Of a stretch of 64,000 nt of DNA, positions 50,324 through 59,778 are shown in pieces. The stretch lies in contig CAVOYU010000006.1 of NCBI GenBank assembly GCA_963700775.1, forward strand, positions 434,001 through 498,000, given 5' to 3'. Below the pieces are notes generated by a model. That model was not told the DNA's origin. It worked only from the letters and a program-made list of their open reading frames with translations, and did no database searches. The number at the start of each line of letters is the position of its first letter. The first letter of the stretch is position 1. This stretch comes from Thermohalobaculum sp963700775. GTDB taxonomy: Bacteria > Pseudomonadota > Alphaproteobacteria > Rhodobacterales > Rhodobacteraceae. Made by a program: the position numbers and the translations under genes.

Positions 50324-53300
50324 TCAGCCAAGCGCATCCAGCAAGGCCTTTGCTTCGACCAGATCCGGCGTGCTGGCGCCCTCAGTGAAGGTTGCGAGGA
50401 CAGGCGCGAGCAGATCGAACGCGCGGCTCCGGTTTCCTCGCCCGGCCAGCAACGCGGCGAGGTCGCGTGCGGCGCGCAGTTCAAGCGACGGAGCCTCCTG
50501 CGCCCGAGCAATCTCCATCGCCCGGCACAGGTCGGCGTGGGCCGCGTCGAACGCGTTTGCGTCCGCACGCAATTCAATGTCTGCACGGACCCGGTGGAGA
50601 TCGGCGGCGAGCGCAACGTCTCCGCTCCGAGCCAGCGCTTCGAAGGCCTGCGCGATCGCTGACGCCGCCTCGACATGTCGGCCTGCATGGGCGTAAGCCT
50701 CAGCCGCAAAGGAGAAATAAACAGGATTGAACCGCGCGGCCCCGATGTGCCTCTCCTCTTCGAGCCCGGCCTCGATCTCCGCGATGCCGGGCGCTATGCC
50801 CTGACGAAAAAGTGCCGCGCCCAGGTGGATGAGGCCCCACGCATGCCAGAGCGCAAGCGACATCTCCTCCGCGATCCGCAATGCCTCGCGCGCCGCTTGC
50901 TCGGCCAGCTCCGGCCGGCGCAACCAGTGGCTGGTCACGGCAACTCCAAAGCAGAGCGAAAGGCCAGTCGTATTTGGGTGGTCGACGGCCTCCGCCCAGA
51001 TCCGCGTCTGATCCAGCTGCCTCAACGATTGCTCCGGCAGTCCAAGGTGCCAAAGGCACCAGCCCCGGTAATGGCCCGCTGCAACGCGCGGATCGTGCCC
51101 GAACCGCAGCTTGAGATCGCCGTGCACCTCCGGCTGGTAGAGCGCAATCGATTGCTCCGCGAGCTGCAGGGAGGTTCGGAAGCGACCCGCGTGGAAGTTC
51201 TCAAGCGACAGCATACGCAAGCCGATCAGGCGCGGACCGTTTTCCTCCTGCGCCGCTGCAATCGCGGCGAAACGGTCTGCGACGTCAGCCGAGCCGGTCG
51301 TAGCGATGTAGCGCCCGGCCCACAGACCGTAGAGCGCCGGAAGCTGCAACGACGGATCACCCGCCACCTCGGCGAGCGCTGTGGCCCGCTCAAAGGCCGA
51401 AAGAGTTGCCGCGCTGGCATAACCCTGACTCGCGATCAGCGCCTGCCCGAGCTGCACCTGGATCGCCTGCTCACGCAGCCGCCAGCGTGAATCGGAGCCG
51501 AGGGCGCCGCAGAGACGGACGGCGGATTCGAAATCGGCAATGGCTTCGCGGAAAGCTGGTCGGGCGACAGCGGCGCGTCCGGCAGCCTCCCAGGCATCGA
51601 GCGCGGCTTCGAGACGGCCGGCGGCCTCGGCGTGCTGGGCAATTATCTCGAGCGCGGCGTCTCCCCGGGCGATGAGCACGTCATGGAGACGGGCATGCAG
51701 CGTGACGCGGCGGGTCTTCAGAAGGCTCTCATACGCGGCGTCGCGCACGAGCGCGTGCTTAAAGAGGTAGGTCGCCTCCCGGCCCGCACCGCGGCGGAAC
51801 ACCAGCTCCGCGCCAACCAGCCGATTTCAGCGCGTCACCAAGTTCCGCCTCTGGCAGGGTCGACAGGGAGGCAAGCGTCTCGTGGTCGAAGGCGCGGCCG
51901 ATCACGGCTGCGGTCTGCGCCACCTCCTTGACGCCGTGAAGCCGGTCGAGCCGAGCCATAAGCGAATCATGCAACGTCGCCGGAACGGCCAGCGCGCTCA
52001 ACGGTCCGTCGAGCTCATAGGCATCGGGCGTCTCGCGCAGCACGCCGGACTCGACCACCGCCTTGGTCATTTCCTCGACAAAGAGCGGCACCCCGTCGGT
52101 GCGCGCGGCTATCTCGTCGAGGAGCGTTTCGGGAATTCGCCGCCCGCCGGTGATGCGGGTAACAATCGCCTGCGTCGCGGCGCGGGCGAGCCGGTTCAAC
52201 GCCAGCCGCGTCACCGCCGGATGGCTGGCCAGAGGGGCCGTGAAGGTCGGCCGCGCGGTCACCACGATCAGTACCCGCCGGCCGGCGAGGCTGTCGAGCG
52301 CGAGCTCGATGAGCTCGAGCGTGGTGGGATCGATCCAGTGCGCATCCTCGATCAACCAAAGCACTGGACGACGCGAGGCCAGTCCGCTGAGTTGCTCCAC
52401 CAGCGCCGCGAGCGTGCGACTGCGGCGCTGCTGGGGCGTCAGTGTCATGCGCCCGTAGCGCGCTGTCCCGTCAAGCTCGAGCAATGCGGCAATCAGCGGC
52501 GCCGCCGCCGCTCCGCCATCGTCCGTGCCGTGCCCCAGAACGGCCTCGAGCCGGTCGAGCCGGCCCTCCAGGCCGTCGTCAGGCGCGAAGCCCGCCGCCT
52601 GCGAGATCTGCTGGATCGCCGGGTAGAGCGCACTGTCCCCGTGATAGGGCGAGCACTGGTAACGGAGCAGGTAGTGCAGGCCTGCCTCGACTGCGGCGAC
52701 CAGCGCTTCGGCGATGCGGGACTTGCCGATGCCGGCCTCGCCGGTCAGCAGGATCGCCTGCCCTTCGCCCGCCTCGGCCTGCCGCCAGCGTTCGACGAGC
52801 AATGCCAGCTCCTGATCTCGCCCAACGATGGGCGCGAACGTACCGCCCTGCCGCGCGGCGAAACGGCTCGTCATGGCGCGCTCGCCCAGAACAACGAACG
52901 CCGACGCCGGCCCTTTGAGCCCCTTCAGTGTCCGCGGCGGCAGCGTCTCCATTGCGAACAGATCGCCAAGCAGGCGCCGCGTATACTCTGCCACGACCAC
53001 CTGCCCTGGCGCGGCGATCTCCTGCAGACGCGCGGCGAGATTGGGCGTGTCGCCGACCACCGCCTCCTCGCGCGCCGCACCCTCGCCGACAAGATCGCCG
53101 ACCACGACCAGCCCGGTCGCAACCCCGATGCGGCAGGCGAGCGGCGCCCCTCCTCCCTCCAGCCGAGCAACGCTGGCAGCGATGGACAGGCCGGCGCGGA
53201 CAGCCCGCTCCGCCTCGTCCTCGTGAGCGCGCGGCCATCCGAAGTAGGCAAGCACGCCGTCGCCCATGAACTTCGCCACATGACCCTCTACCCGCGAGAT

Positions 53301-53681
53301 CTCGCCGGCCACGCTATTCTGATACGCACGGATCACGCCGCCCATGTCCTCGGGATCGAGACGGGCGGAGAGCGCCGTCGAACCAACCAGATCAACGAAC
53401 ATCACGGTCAGCTGGCGGCGCTCCGCTTCCGGTGGCGTGCCCGGTCCATCGGCGGCAACAGGTCTGGAGGCGCGGTCATTCGGCCCGGCCGATGCAATCC
53501 CCTTGAGCACGGCTATGGCGTCCAGGAGTCTGCGCCGGTGACCGATTGACGCTACGCCCAACTCGCGCAGATCGTCGGCGGTGAGGCCGATGACGACCTC
53601 GGCGTCAATGTCGTTCTCGCGGAACGCGGCCTCGTACTGGGACAATCCCAGTTCGCTGAGCCACTCGTCGACATTGCGCAT
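50324..53681 (-). pseudogene. SAM-class III cyclase-AAA-TPR regulatory protein with a frameshift
   Basis: Reconstructed length about 1118 aa. Domains: SAM (residues 1-60), class III nucleotide cyclase (about 85-235, with Asp97 in VMFVDLVGST and Asp141 in KFMGDGVLAYFG), AAA/STAND ATPase (Walker A GEAGIGKS at 314-321), then TPR-like repeats to the end. The frame shifts at about 51815: up to LGDALKSAG in one frame, then GAELVFRRGAGREATYLFKH in the next; one extra base in a GGTTGG stretch explains it. Unbroken, it would be a signal protein making cAMP; activity is untested. ATG 53681 follows GGGGAG. Confidence 0.82.
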
Positions 53682-53878
53682 GGAAGCTCCCCAATCCCTT
53701 GCGAGCGCCGCAGGTAGGAGCCAATATTATCTGTCGGGGGTCGGCATGTCCTTCTCAAACTGCCGGGGCAGCCCGATACGGAAGTCAGGTTGGCGATCGA
53801 CTCTGTCCGCCGTGGGCCAGTCCTCGAAATCCGGCGGAGCCTCGCGGAATCATCGGATCGCGCGGGGACACCGACATT

Positions 53879-53895
53879 GCCAGCCTCCGGCTGGC
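53879..53895 (-). terminator. Hairpin downstream of the SDR gene
   Basis: GCCAGCC-TCC-GGCTGGC, perfect 7-bp stem, 33 bases beyond the stop of the minus-strand SDR at 53928. No U run. Confidence 0.4.
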
Positions 53896-53927
53896 GAGGG
53901 AGAGGCCGGCGTTACCGCCTCGCCTCC

Positions 53928-54683
53928 TCAGAAATGGCTCACATGGCCGCCATCCACCACCAGCAGGTGGCCGGTGACGAAGGAGGCCTCCTCCGAGGCC
54001 AGGAACACCGCCGCGCCGCCGATCTCCTCGGGGCGCGCCCAGCGGCCGAGCGAGGTGCGCCCTTTGAGCCATGCGGCGATCTCCGGGTCCGCCGCCATTC
54101 CGGTGTTGGCCTCGGTCGCGAAGAACCCCGGCGCGATGGCGTTGACGGTGATCCCCTGCGGCCCCAGCTCCGCCGCCAGCGCGCGGGTGAGGCCGATCAG
54201 CCCTGCCTTGGCCGCCGTATAGGCCGCGTCGCCGCCGCGCGCGATCGGCCCGGCGATCGAGGCAACGTTGACGATCCGGCCCCAACCCTCGGCCGCCATC
54301 ACCGGCGTCACCAGGCGGCAGAGCTCGAAGGGGGCGAAGAGATTGACCGCCGTCACCCGCTCGATATCGCCCGGCGCGAAATCGGCCAACGCCTTGCGCG
54401 CCCGCGCCCCGGCGTTGTTGACCAGGATGTCGAGCCGACCGTGCCGGTCCCGGATTCCCGCGACCAGCGGCTCCCGCGCCGCCGGATCCGTCATGTCGGC
54501 CGCCGCCGGCACGGCCCGACCGCCGGCCGCCTGGATCGCCGCCGCCGCTTCCTCCAGCGGGCCGGCCTCGCGGCCGTTCAGCAGCACCATCGCCCCCTGC
54601 CCCGCCAGCGCCCCGGCGATGGCCCGGCCGAGGCCGCGCCCCGCGCCGGTCACCAGCGCCACCCGGCCTGTCAGATCGAACAT
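53928..54683 (-). CDS. Short-chain dehydrogenase/reductase (3-oxoacyl-ACP reductase-like)
   Basis: 251-aa classical SDR: VTGAGRGLGRAIAGALAGQG near residue 10, LDILVNNAGARARK, catalytic Ser in NVASIAG and YTAAKAGLIGLTRAL (Tyr/Lys), with a typical C-terminal RPEEIGGAAVFLASEEAS and VTGHLLVVDGGH. Substrate unknown; often gluconate- or 3-oxoacyl-type. Divergent from another SDR, 129 bp apart. Confidence 0.88.
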   Translation of the reverse strand: MFDLTGRVALVTGAGRGLGRAIAGALAGQGAMVLLNGREAGPLEEAAAAIQAAGGRAVPAAADMTDPAAREPLVAGIRDRHGRLDILVNNAGARARKALADFAPGDIERVTAVNLFAPFELCRLVTPVMAAEGWGRIVNVASIAGPIARGGDAAYTAAKAGLIGLTRALAAELGPQGITVNAIAPGFFATEANTGMAADPEIAAWLKGRTSLGRWARPEEIGGAAVFLASEEASFVTGHLLVVDGGHVSHF

Positions 54684-54812
54684 GCCCACCAGTTTCAGTC
54701 TCCGGAAAACCAGGCCCGAAAAATCTCCGCCACAGTCTGATCCGAAACTGGACGGGCTTGCAAACTTCGTGGAATGAAGGTCCGCGACACGGGAAAAGAT
54801 CGGGAGGACGGC

Positions 54813-55592
54813 ATGGATCTGGGCATCAAGGGCAGGAAGGCGATCGTCTGCGCGGCGTCGAAGGGCCTCGGGCGCGGCTGCGCCGAGGCGCTGGCGGCGG
54901 AGGGGGTGGAGCTGACGATCTGCTCGCGCACCAGGGTGGACATCGAGAAGACCGCGGCCGAGATCGCCGCGACCTACGGCGTGAAGGTCACGCCCGTGGC
55001 CTGCGACATCACCACCGAGGCGGGCCGCGCGGCGGTGCTGGCTGCCTGCGCCGCGCCGGACATCCTGGTCAACAACGCCGGCGGCCCGCCGCCGGGGGAC
55101 TTCAGGAACTTCAGCCTCGACGACTGGCGCAAGGCGGTCGAGGGCAACATGATCACGCCCATCGCGCTGATCCACGCCACGGTCTACGGCATGGTCGAGC
55201 GCGGCTTCGGGCGGATCGTCAACATCACCTCGGCCTCGGTGAAGGGGCCGATCCCGGCGCTGGAGCTGTCGAACGGGGCGCGGGCGGGGCTGACCGGGGC
55301 GGTGGCCTCGCTTGCCCGCAAGGTGGTGCGCAACAACGTGGTGATCAACAACCTGCTGCCGGGGCCGTTCGAGACCGACCGGCTGCGCTCGAACAGCCGC
55401 TCGGTCGCCGAGAAGGCGGGCCGGCCGTTCGAGGAGGTCCATGCGGAGCGGGCCAGGAACAGCCCGGCCGGCCGCTTCGGCACCCCGGAGGAGTTCGGCG
55501 CCGCCTGCGCCTTCCTGTGCTCGGCCCATGCGGGCTATGTCACCGGGCAGAACTTCGTGATGGATGCGGGGGCGATCAACACGACGCTGTGA
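54813..55592 (+). CDS. Short-chain dehydrogenase/reductase
   Basis: 259-aa SDR: AIVCAASKGLGRGCAEALAA, DILVNNAGGPPPGDFRNF, and a catalytic region ITSASVKGPIPALELSNGAR where the usual Tyr-x-x-x-Lys is altered (Ser-Asn-Gly-Ala-Arg in place), followed by the VTGQNFVMDAGAIN end. A worn copy of its 3' end lies at 59473-59601. ATG 54813 has GGGAGGACGG. The missing Tyr/Lys suggests atypical or no reductase activity; I treat this as an observation from the sequence. Confidence 0.82.
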   Translation: MDLGIKGRKAIVCAASKGLGRGCAEALAAEGVELTICSRTRVDIEKTAAEIAATYGVKVTPVACDITTEAGRAAVLAACAAPDILVNNAGGPPPGDFRNFSLDDWRKAVEGNMITPIALIHATVYGMVERGFGRIVNITSASVKGPIPALELSNGARAGLTGAVASLARKVVRNNVVINNLLPGPFETDRLRSNSRSVAEKAGRPFEEVHAERARNSPAGRFGTPEEFGAACAFLCSAHAGYVTGQNFVMDAGAINTTL

Positions 55593-55622
55593 GAGTGGGC
55601 GCGGGAACCCTGCCTCACAGGG

Positions 55623-55640
55623 CTTCTCAAGGTTGAGAAG
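55623..55640 (+). terminator. Hairpin after the plus-strand SDR
   Basis: CTTCTCAA-GG-TTGAGAAG, 8-bp palindrome with a 2-base centre 31 bases after the stop codon. Probable transcript end, no U run. Confidence 0.45.
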
Positions 55641-55756
55641 GGGGTCAAGGTGTTGATTTCATTGGATAGTCGAAAAATGGGGGCGTGAGCAGGGGTGTGA
55701 GCACAGGGCCGGGGCCGGGTTCGCCCGCGCCGCCGGCGGTGGGGTGAAACCCCACT

Positions 55757-56194
55757 CTACCGGCCGGCGGCACGATCAGTGCGCGTCTCGGAGTCGGGGT
55801 CGATCTCCCTGCGGCTTGCAGAAGCCAGGAATGCGGATCGGGTGATCCCGCGAGCCTCCGCGAGCGAATCGATCGCCTGGAGCAGGTCATGCGGTATGGT
55901 CACGTTCACGCGCACCTTGCGGACCCTGTCCTCGATCAACGGAACGGCGGCAAGCGTGGCGCCGTCGGTGTCCCACCAGGCGTCCTCGGCTGCGAGGATT
56001 TCCTCGGGGGTCCGGGGCGCCGGGACGCGCTCCCCGTCCTCGCGCAATCCCTCGACATGCAGACCAAGGGCCTTGACGGCATCATGCACGGCCTTGTCGA
56101 AGGTCTGGCCCGCGGCGACGCATCCCGGAAAATCCGGAAACGATACGCCATAGGCGCTGTCCGGTTCCTTGTGGACCAGTGCGACATAGTACAT
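55757..56194 (-). CDS. HicB family antitoxin-like protein (orphan)
   Basis: 145 aa. N-terminal partial RNase-H-like HicB domain (PDSAYGVSFPDFPGCVAAGQ, FDKAVHDAVKALGLHVEGL) and a C-terminal ribbon-helix-helix (VRVNVTIPHDLLQAIDSLAE, ARGITRSAFLASASRR). No HicA toxin frame (about 60 aa) is found on either side, so it is an orphan or the toxin is lost. GGAGGAAGGC precedes ATG 56194. Confidence 0.82.
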   Translation of the reverse strand: MYYVALVHKEPDSAYGVSFPDFPGCVAAGQTFDKAVHDAVKALGLHVEGLREDGERVPAPRTPEEILAAEDAWWDTDGATLAAVPLIEDRVRKVRVNVTIPHDLLQAIDSLAEARGITRSAFLASASRREIDPDSETRTDRAAGR

Positions 56195-56461
56195 GCCTTC
56201 CTCCGTTGCATGCCCGATGGCGTCAGAGCCAACCCGCTCGCCGGCATATCGATCTGACCGTGCCGGCCGGCAGACCGGTCTCCGGGTGCGGGACCGTGAG
56301 CCGGCCGATTGTCCGGCGGTGGCCAGTGGCGGGTTCAAAGATCCCACCCTTGCAGCGGCGAGCCGGGTTATCGTGGTCGTGCTTCGCGAGGAACGACCTG
56401 CGGCGGAAGGCCTCCCGCTACGGGCAATGGAGTTGTTGTCGCGTGAGCAAGAGTGCGAAAG

Positions 56462-57673
56462 ATGCCGGACACTACTCAGGATCTCAAGACCATGACACCA
56501 ATTGACCCGACGATACTCGCCTCGCATGACTGGGGGTTTCCGGTCCCGATTGCCTATGGGCCGGGACGTCTGGCCGAGATCGGGTCACGATGCCTCGCGA
56601 TGGGCCTTGGCAATCCGTTGATCGTGACGGACCGAGGCAGTCGGGGGCTGCCCTTCATCGCACGGCTGCAGTCCTTGCTCGTGGACGCGGGATTGAAGAC
56701 GGCGCTCTACTCGGACATTTCGCCCAATCCGGTTGACGGCGAGATCGGCGCGGGGCGCGCAGCGTTCCTTGCGGGCCGCCATGACGCGATCATCGCGATC
56801 GGTGGCGGCAGTGCCATGGATGGCGGCAAGGCGATTTGCCTCACAGCCTGCAACGATCTTGACCTCTGGGCCTTCGAATTCGAACAGCCAGCGCCAGCCA
56901 TGGGTTCAGGCCATGCCTTTCCGGCCCTGATCACCATTCCCACGACTGCCGGAACCGGAGCCGAGACCGAAAGCACCGCCATGGTCACCCACGCGGCAAA
57001 GGGCATGAAATTCTGCGTCTGGCACCCGGACCTCAAGCCCGCGCTGGCACTTCTGGACCCGGAACTGACGGTCGGGCTGCCGAGGACCCTCACCGCCTGG
57101 ACGGGGGCCGATGCGCTGGTTCATGCCATCGAGGCCTATCTTGTGCCGGGGTTCCATCCGCTCTGCGATGCCGTCGCGCTGGAAGGGCTTGCCCTGATCG
57201 CAAAGTGGCTGCCCGTTGCCGTGGAGGAACCGCGGAACCTGACCGCGCGCGGGGGGATGCTGATGGGGTCCTGCCTTGCCGGGATCGCCTTCCTGAAGGG
57301 CCTCGGCCTCGTCCATGCGATTTCCCACATGGTGGGAGCCGAATTCAACACGCAGCACGGCCTGACCAATGCGATCCTTCTGCCGGTGGTGCTGCGCTTC
57401 AACCTGCCGGGGATGGAGGACAAGGTCCGCCGCATGGCTCAGGCGATGAACTTGCCCGACACTTCGGTCGAAGGCTTCATCGCGGCCGTCGAGGCCATGC
57501 TCGACCAGATCGGGATTCCGAAGTCCTTGGGCGAAATCGGTGTGCCTGCCGATTGCGCCGCAAGGATCGCCGAAAAGGCCCTGAAAGACAGCGCCGCACG
57601 CACCAATCCCCGTGCGGCCACACTGGCCGAGGTCCGTGCGCTGACCGAGACCGCCATCGCCAAGGCGCGCTGA
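56462..57673 (+). CDS. Iron-containing alcohol dehydrogenase
   Basis: 403-aa group III alcohol dehydrogenase: NAD site AIIAIGGGSAMDGGKAI, PTTAGTGAETESTAMVTH, and the iron-binding stretch GLVHAISHMVGAEFNTQHGL with its histidines, then TNAILLPVVLRFN. Substrate probably a short alcohol, butanediol- or formaldehyde-type. ATG 56462 is used; ATG 56492 after AGGA is an alternative and GTG 56453 a third. Stands alone between palindrome-rich spacers. Confidence 0.87.
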   Translation: MPDTTQDLKTMTPIDPTILASHDWGFPVPIAYGPGRLAEIGSRCLAMGLGNPLIVTDRGSRGLPFIARLQSLLVDAGLKTALYSDISPNPVDGEIGAGRAAFLAGRHDAIIAIGGGSAMDGGKAICLTACNDLDLWAFEFEQPAPAMGSGHAFPALITIPTTAGTGAETESTAMVTHAAKGMKFCVWHPDLKPALALLDPELTVGLPRTLTAWTGADALVHAIEAYLVPGFHPLCDAVALEGLALIAKWLPVAVEEPRNLTARGGMLMGSCLAGIAFLKGLGLVHAISHMVGAEFNTQHGLTNAILLPVVLRFNLPGMEDKVRRMAQAMNLPDTSVEGFIAAVEAMLDQIGIPKSLGEIGVPADCAARIAEKALKDSAARTNPRAATLAEVRALTETAIAKAR

Positions 57674-57724
57674 CAGAAACACAGGACATATGCAGAATCT
57701 GACGAATTCCACATCGGTAGCGCG

Positions 57725-57759
57725 CCCGTAGGGCGGGTGCTCTGCACCCGCCCTACGGG
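57725..57759. repeat. Perfect 16-bp palindrome after the iron alcohol dehydrogenase
   Basis: CCCGTAGGGCGGGTGC, TCT, GCACCCGCCCTACGGG: a 35-base hairpin that can act as transcription terminator or is a REP-like mobile palindrome. It lies 52 bases beyond the stop. Confidence 0.7.
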
Positions 57760-57849
57760 TTCTGCAGCCCCCCACCCCCGCCCGGCACCGCGGTGTCTCC
57801 GATCAGGCCCGCGACGAGTCATTCCGCTGGACCCATGCACCGACCCTCC

Positions 57850-57918
57850 GTCGTCCCCGCGAAGGCGGGGACCTCCCGATCGTGGCCATGAGATCCCCGC
57901 CTTCGCGGGGATGACGGG
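57850..57918. repeat. Pair of REP-like palindromes (CCCCGCGAAGGCGGGG core)
   Basis: Each arm is itself a hairpin (CCCCGC-GAAG-GCGGGG at 57855-57870 and its complement CCCCGCCTTCGCGGGG at 57895-57910), and the two arms are inverted to one another, forming a composite palindrome. The element GTC-TCCCCGCGAAGGCGGGGA is widely scattered in alphaproteobacterial genomes. Confidence 0.65.
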
Positions 57919-57960
57919 AGCGGCAAGGCGCGTTCCGTCATGCGCTCAACGGCATCTAGC

Positions 57961-58099
57961 CTCACCCCAGCTCCCCCGCCTCGTCCTTCACCGCCTCCAT
58001 CGCCACGTAGGTGCTGGTCTGCGCCACATGCGGCAGCGCCGAGATCTTCTCGCCCAGCACCTGCCGGTAGGCGGCGATGTCGCCGGTGCGGACCTTGAG
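57961..58099 (-). pseudogene. Duplicated 3' fragment of the Lrp-type regulator gene
   Basis: About 139 bp almost identical (a handful of differences) to the 3' end of the Lrp gene at 59778-59916. It encodes GDIAAYRQVLGEKISALPHV and TSTYVAMEAVKDEAGELG, then stop. Similarity ends abruptly at GACCTTGAG (minus-strand CTCAAGGTC), directly in front of the AapM-like permease. The fragment has no start codon or DNA-binding domain. Confidence 0.85.
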
Positions 58100-58140
58100 T
58101 AGACTCTCAGGGTGGGCTCGGCGGGTCCATCCTCCGAGTC

Positions 58141-59355
58141 TCACACCTGTCGCATGTACCGGGCGCAGCGGGTGATCGCGAAGCAGGAGACCCAGTAGAA
58201 AAGGGCCACGGCGACAAAGAGTTCCAGAACGACACCATGCCAGGCCTCGTCGGCCCGGATCGATGAGATCATGCGGAGCGGATCCAGCACTCCTATGAGC
58301 GAGAGCAGCGACGTGTCCTTGAAGATCTCGGCGGATGCGATCACGACCTCCGGTCTCGAGAGTTTGAGAACCTGCGGCAGGATCACCGACCTCATCGTGG
58401 CGCGGTAGGTCAGCCCAAGGGCGGCCGCTGCCTCGTACTGGCCCCGCGGGATTGCCGGAAAGCCGGCGCGGATCGCCTCGGAAATGAGCACTGCCGACGG
58501 GAGCGCCAATATGAGGGCGAGCCGAAGGAACAGGTCGAATTTTGCTTCCGGTGGCAGCACGTATTTCAGCAGAACCAGGAAAATGAACAAGAGGACGATC
58601 AGCGGTATCCCTCGGGCAAACTCGATGAATGCCGTGCAGAGCAGCTTCAATGCGATCAACGACGATCGGCGGCCAAGCTCCAGCAGGACGCCGATGGGCA
58701 CTGCCAGAGCGGTAGCCATCACCGCAATGATGAGGGTGAGCAGGATGCCGCCGATCATGCGCGTGCCGACGGCGCCAAGATGGGTATAGCTGGTCGATGA
58801 AAACCTGGCCCATGCCGCTTTCATCCCCGCCTCGGTCGAAGTGTCGAACCCCGCCCCGGCGGCCAGGGCCTTCACCAGGTCTTCGTTGGTCTGCCCGGCA
58901 ATCCCCCAGATCAGGCAGTAGGCGGCGACCGGATAGATCAGCGAGAACCACAGCAAGCGGCGCGGCAGCCGGCCGAACAGCACCGGCGCCAGGGCGACCG
59001 GCAGCAGGGCGAGGGCCAGTATCGGGCGCCAATAAAGTTCTGGCGGATAGGCGCCGAACAGGAGCCGATCAGCATTCGCGCGGAGCACTGCCCAGCAGGC
59101 GCCACGGGCGCCCTGGCCATGGTTGGCGACGATGATCTCGCGGCATTCCTCGAACGACCGGGCGCTCAAGACGGCCTTCATCGCGGCCCAGTCGATGATC
59201 AGCAGGACAAGCCAGGCAATCAACGCGACCGAGAGGACCGTCAGGAAGGTGCTGAGCACTCCGCTGAACAAGTTGTCCTTGAGCCATTTCAGGATGCCGC
59301 CCTCGGGCGCGGGCGGCGTTGACGGCGGGATCGGCTTGTCAGAGGCAAATCTCAA
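58141..59355 (-). CDS. AapM-like general amino acid ABC permease (orphan)
   Basis: 404-aa inner-membrane permease resembling AapM of general L-amino-acid transporters: a long N-terminal part (NLFSGVLSTFLTVLSVALIA, then a large insert with LYWRPILALALLPVALAP) and the C-terminal permease core with EFARGIPLIVLLFIFLVLLK, AIRAGFPAIPRGQYEAAAAL and GLTYRATMRSVILPQ. AapJ, AapQ and AapP are absent in the window, so it may use other subunits. It lies between duplicated Lrp 3' ends. Confidence 0.83.
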   Translation of the reverse strand: MRFASDKPIPPSTPPAPEGGILKWLKDNLFSGVLSTFLTVLSVALIAWLVLLIIDWAAMKAVLSARSFEECREIIVANHGQGARGACWAVLRANADRLLFGAYPPELYWRPILALALLPVALAPVLFGRLPRRLLWFSLIYPVAAYCLIWGIAGQTNEDLVKALAAGAGFDTSTEAGMKAAWARFSSTSYTHLGAVGTRMIGGILLTLIIAVMATALAVPIGVLLELGRRSSLIALKLLCTAFIEFARGIPLIVLLFIFLVLLKYVLPPEAKFDLFLRLALILALPSAVLISEAIRAGFPAIPRGQYEAAAALGLTYRATMRSVILPQVLKLSRPEVVIASAEIFKDTSLLSLIGVLDPLRMISSIRADEAWHGVVLELFVAVALFYWVSCFAITRCARYMRQV

Positions 59356-59778
59356 AAGTGATCACCATTCACGGAACAGGTTCATCGTCAATAGGTCCAT
59401 CACGCTGCAGAAAGACTGGCATTTTCGATGGGTTGGGACAACTCTGAGCACCGCACCCGGAATGTTCATGCTGAGCGACCCCAGGAATAGCCCGGCCGGC
59501 TGTTTCGGCACGCCGGAGGCGCTCGGCGCTGCCTGAGCGTCCCTGTGCTCGCGCCGCGCGGGCTATGCGACGGGGCAGAAGTTCGTGATGGGCGCGGGGG
59601 AGGGCAGCGCGCGACCGCGGGTGGGCGCGGCGGTCTGCGGGCTTCTCCCTTTATGGCGCAAGGTCTCTCCAGGCCTGAGCAGACTGCGGCGCCGCCAAAG
59701 CGCACGCCCGGGGGGCGGTCGTGCGCTGCCCGGCGGCGCCGCGCGCCTTGATTCCGGGCGGGGGAGCGACAGACTCAC
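59356..59778. other. 423-bp spacer containing an SDR remnant
   Basis: No intact gene. It contains the degenerate SDR 3' fragment (59473-59601). The rest is GC-rich with no hairpin of note and no recognisable frame. Confidence 0.5.
59473..59601 (+). pseudogene. Degenerate 3' copy of the SDR gene at 54813-55592
   Basis: The order of landmarks matches the SDR end: RNSPAG-FGTPE, then an internal stop, then LCS-AGY-TG, QKFVMGAG. At the DNA level AACAGCCCGGCCGGC-style blocks and GGGCAGAA-TTCGTGATGG are shared with 55450-55580. Substitutions and a stop make it a relic. Confidence 0.65.

Noticed and set aside
51882..53549. 555-aa plus-strand frame
   Set aside because: Antisense shadow of the cyclase-AAA gene; composition is atypical of protein and no motif is present.
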